Shown here: one piece after another, positions 6,812 through 9,151 of the stretch
How the letters are laid out: each line of letters starts with the position of its first letter
How positions within the stretch are numbered: position 1 is the first letter of the stretch
Source: Bacteroidales bacterium
GTDB lineage: Bacteria; Bacteroidota; Bacteroidia; Bacteroidales; Muribaculaceae
Direction: 5' to 3'
Assembly: GCA_900752535.1 (NCBI GenBank)
Contig: CAADVV010000359.1
Coordinates: forward strand, 1-9,151
DNA length: 9,151 nt
Notes under the pieces: model-generated
The model's input: only the letters and a program-made list of their open reading frames with translations
Told to the model about the DNA's origin: nothing
Databases searched by the model: none
Translations under genes and position numbers: made by a program

Positions 6812-9151
6812 TTATTTCGTCAGTCTGTTTCTTACCTGTGACGGGGTTTCTCCGTAGGAGTCGCGGTAGCATTTGGTGAAATAGGCCGGCGTAGAGAATC
6901 CTATATCGTAGGCAATCTCACCTATGGTTTTATCTGTAGATAACAGAAGCTCGCGTCCGCGTTGTAGTCGCAGCCGCCTTATGAGTTCGACGGGAGCGTA
7001 ATTCGTCAGAGCCTTGATTTTACGGTAGAACTGTGATCGTTCCAGTCCCATTTTTGAAGCAATCATATCGACGTTGAGTTCCGGGTTTCCCATATCTTTC
7101 ATGAAAATATCCAGAAAACGGTTATAGAATTCGTTGTCGATGTCATCGGTCGGGAGTGCTTCGGTTCTTGAGGACTTCCGGACGTCCTCTTTCCTGACAT
7201 TGGACGGACGCGAGAGCCACAGGTCCTTAATGCGTTTGCGGTTCACTATCAGGCTTGAGCATCTCGATTTCAGCACACTGCTGTTAAAGGGTTTCGAGAG
7301 ATAGCCGTCGGCCCCGCTGTCATAGCCCTGCACGCGCTGTTCATCCATCGAACAGGCAGTCAGCATCAGCACTGGAATGTGTGATGTGGAAATTTCATTT
7401 TTTATATGTCTGCAACATTCCAGACCGTCCATGACCGGCATCATCACGTCACAAATAATCAGGTCGGGAATATATTTAGCCGCCATCCGGACGCCGTCTT
7501 TACCGTTGGGAGCGGTGATAATGCTGTAGTCAGCGCCCAACAGTTCACCTACAAGCTTCTGTATGTCTTTGTTGTCGTCAATTATCAGGACAATAGGTTT
7601 GTCTTCGTCAAATGTCCGGTTGTTCTCTATGGTTTCCAGTTCAGCCTCGACATCACCGTGTCCGATGATTTTATCGGAAGTGGTAGTGGTTTCGGCTACG
7701 TGTCGTACCGGCAAAGTCACTGTGAACACAGAGCCTTTATTAACTGTGCTTTCCACGCTGATGGTGCCCCCGTGTAATTCGACAAAGGCTTTTGCGAGTG
7801 ACAGGCCGATGCCTGAACCTTTGGGATGGACTCTGTCAACCTGATAGAACCGGTCAAAAATGTTGCCGAGGTCTCTCTCACTGATACCTTCGCCGGTGTC
7901 GGCCACCCTAAACGTGAGCGCGGTGTCACTACATTCATATGACACTTTTATTGATCCGTTGTCAGGAGTATATTTGAAAGCGTTGGACAACAGATTGAAA
8001 AACACACGTTCAATCTTTTCCGCATCAATGGCGACCGGCATAGGCCTTTCGGCATGTGGTGTTTTAATCAACAGCTTTATATCTCTCTTGCGGGCAATGG
8101 AGTAGAATGATTCCATCCAGTCGTGGATTGCCTGATTGAAGTCAAGCTCGGTCAGGCGCAGGTTCAGCTTGCCATTTTCATATTTCCTGAAATCAAGTAT
8201 CTGATTTATAAGTCGCTGAAGAATTTTGACGTTTTTGTTGGCTATCTTTATGAGAGTCTGTTGTTGTGGCGTAAGATTATCGGCCGCAGCGAGTTGGGCA
8301 ACAGGCTCCGAGATAAGTGTCAGCGGTGTTCTCAGGTCATGTGAAACATTAGTGAAGAACATCAGTTTTGACTGAGTCGCGTCTTGTAGCTGCTCGTTCA
8401 GCTGGGTCTGTTTATTCTTTTCTTCCTCAAGCAGTTTGTTCTGCGCCAAAAGCTCCTTCTGATGGCGGCTGCGCTGCCAGTAGGCTCTGAGCAAAAGGAA
8501 ACCGACGCCAAACAACAGGATGATAATGGCGATGCTTGCATAGAACAATGATGTCTGTGACGAATGTTTAGCCCAGTAGTCGTCAATCTGAGCTTTCAGC
8601 ATCTTCATCTTCCCGGTTTCCTGTTTGAGCGTCTCATTCTGTAGCAGAAGGATATCGGCATTGCTCAGGTCGACGGCAGAGGAAACGGGCAATATTGTCT
8701 CTCGGTCATAGTGCTGATTTTTAAGTATGGCTAAAGCGGTCTGTATAAGACGATGACCTTCGGTGGGGTAGAGGAAAGTAGCGTCAATCACACTGTCGGC
8801 AACTGCCTGAATGCCGATATTCGGAGCAGCGTCGATGCCGATAATACGGATATCGTCACGTCCAAGTTTGTGAGCGACCTCTGAGGCTCCGATTGCCATA
8901 CGGTCATTGTGAGCGTAAATCAGGTCTACATCCGGGTATTTTCTTAAGAGAGAATCAACTACGGGTATGGCATCCTCCTTGTTCCAGTTTCCGGGGGCGC
9001 TCGCCAGCAGTTCTCCGCCCTTGTTCTCAAATTCCCTGACGAATCCGTTGTGTCGGCCCTCGGCCGGAGTTGAGCCTTTCAATCCGAAAATCTCGATGGC
9101 TTTGGCTCCCTGTCCGAGAAGATGGAGGGCGTAGTGAGCGGCAGATTTTCC
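6812..9151 (-). CDS. Hybrid two-component system regulator with a periplasmic sugar-binding-protein sensor (partial, N-terminus off the window)
   Basis: The frame is open to the right edge, so 779 C-terminal residues are visible and the true start is outside (numbering from the edge). Residues 1-175 are the C-terminal part of a type-I periplasmic binding domain of the ribose-binding kind: IYAHNDRMAIGA (78-89) and IIGIDAAPNIGIQAV (103-117) match the sugar-binding hinge motifs. A single membrane helix (about 202-225) and a coiled coil (229-263) follow. The histidine kinase has its phospho-accepting His271 in FFTNVSHDLRTPLTLI, an N-box (FFNLLSNAFKYTP), DTGEGI and GSGIGLSLAKAF. The receiver (519-633) has IDDN, phospho-acceptor Asp568, Thr598 and Lys620. 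The AraC-type DNA-binding domain (685-775) ends the protein. All catalytic residues are present. This layout matches Bacteroides BT1754, the fructose sensor of the levan locus, and lacks Y_Y_Y repeats. It most likely senses a monosaccharide and activates the adjacent susCD. Confidence 0.95.
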   Translation of the reverse strand, partial: GKSAAHYALHLLGQGAKAIEIFGLKGSTPAEGRHNGFVREFENKGGELLASAPGNWNKEDAIPVVDSLLRKYPDVDLIYAHNDRMAIGASEVAHKLGRDDIRIIGIDAAPNIGIQAVADSVIDATFLYPTEGHRLIQTALAILKNQHYDRETILPVSSAVDLSNADILLLQNETLKQETGKMKMLKAQIDDYWAKHSSQTSLFYASIAIIILLFGVGFLLLRAYWQRSRHQKELLAQNKLLEEEKNKQTQLNEQLQDATQSKLMFFTNVSHDLRTPLTLISEPVAQLAAADNLTPQQQTLIKIANKNVKILQRLINQILDFRKYENGKLNLRLTELDFNQAIHDWMESFYSIARKRDIKLLIKTPHAERPMPVAIDAEKIERVFFNLLSNAFKYTPDNGSIKVSYECSDTALTFRVADTGEGISERDLGNIFDRFYQVDRVHPKGSGIGLSLAKAFVELHGGTISVESTVNKGSVFTVTLPVRHVAETTTTSDKIIGHGDVEAELETIENNRTFDEDKPIVLIIDDNKDIQKLVGELLGADYSIITAPNGKDGVRMAAKYIPDLIICDVMMPVMDGLECCRHIKNEISTSHIPVLMLTACSMDEQRVQGYDSGADGYLSKPFNSSVLKSRCSSLIVNRKRIKDLWLSRPSNVRKEDVRKSSRTEALPTDDIDNEFYNRFLDIFMKDMGNPELNVDMIASKMGLERSQFYRKIKALTNYAPVELIRRLRLQRGRELLLSTDKTIGEIAYDIGFSTPAYFTKCYRDSYGETPSQVRNRLTK

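Noticed and set aside
7406..7777. Plus-strand open frame of 123 codons opposite the kinase/receiver region
   Set aside because: It lies entirely antisense to an intact conserved coding region, with no recognisable domain or leader.
9080..9082. Apparent start of the HTCS protein at this point
   Set aside because: The codon is TTG inside a domain. The frame continues open for 23 further residues (reading ...GAKAIEIFG) to the window edge, all fitting the binding-protein fold.

Overview
The window looks like a piece of a gut Bacteroidota chromosome (order Bacteroidales; Muribaculaceae such as Duncaniella/Muribaculum is a reasonable but unproven guess). The evidence is a tandem SusC/SusD pair, a hybrid two-component system (HTCS) regulator, lipoproteins with a Ser-Asp/Glu-rich export signal after the lipid cysteine, Bacteroidota-type -7 boxes (TAnnTTTG), and A-rich leaders without Shine-Dalgarno sequences. 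All five protein-coding genes lie on the minus strand, so they read from right to left.

Layout from right to left. (1) 6812-9151: a large HTCS gene that runs off the right edge. It encodes a ribose-binding-protein-like periplasmic sensor, one membrane helix, a histidine kinase, a receiver and an AraC-type DNA-binding domain. It ends at a hairpin terminator (6752-6790). (2) 6604-6751: a control region with a good -7 box for susC, no recognisable -33 element, and a 13-bp-arm imperfect palindrome that is a candidate HTCS operator. (3) 3550-6603 and 1759-3528: a SusC-like TonB-dependent porin and its SusD-like surface lipoprotein, 21 nt apart, closed by a strong terminator (1680-1724). (4) 974-1597: a secreted protein of unknown function with its own promoter. 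(5) 123-779: a small lipoprotein with a highly charged insertion, probably a lipocalin-like beta-barrel. (6) 1-103: two terminator hairpins. The first faces the plus strand and implies a convergent gene left of the window. The second has U-tracts on both strands.

Working model: the HTCS senses a small periplasmic sugar released from an imported glycan. It then activates susCD through the operator upstream of susC. SusD captures the glycan at the cell surface and SusC imports it with energy from TonB. The sensor class is the one used by the fructose-sensing HTCS of the Bacteroides levan locus (BT1754), so a monosaccharide ligand is likelier than the oligosaccharides sensed by Y_Y_Y-type HTCSs. 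The actual sugar cannot be read from the sequence. No glycoside hydrolase is visible, and the susCD transcript terminates straight after susD, so any partner enzymes must lie to the right of the window or elsewhere. The two leftmost genes look like independent units rather than parts of the locus.

I see no tRNA, rRNA, CRISPR, insertion sequence or phage gene. The locus is a recognisable polysaccharide-utilisation locus (PUL) type. Its least explained parts are the operator region, the unknown secreted protein and the charged insertion in the small lipoprotein.
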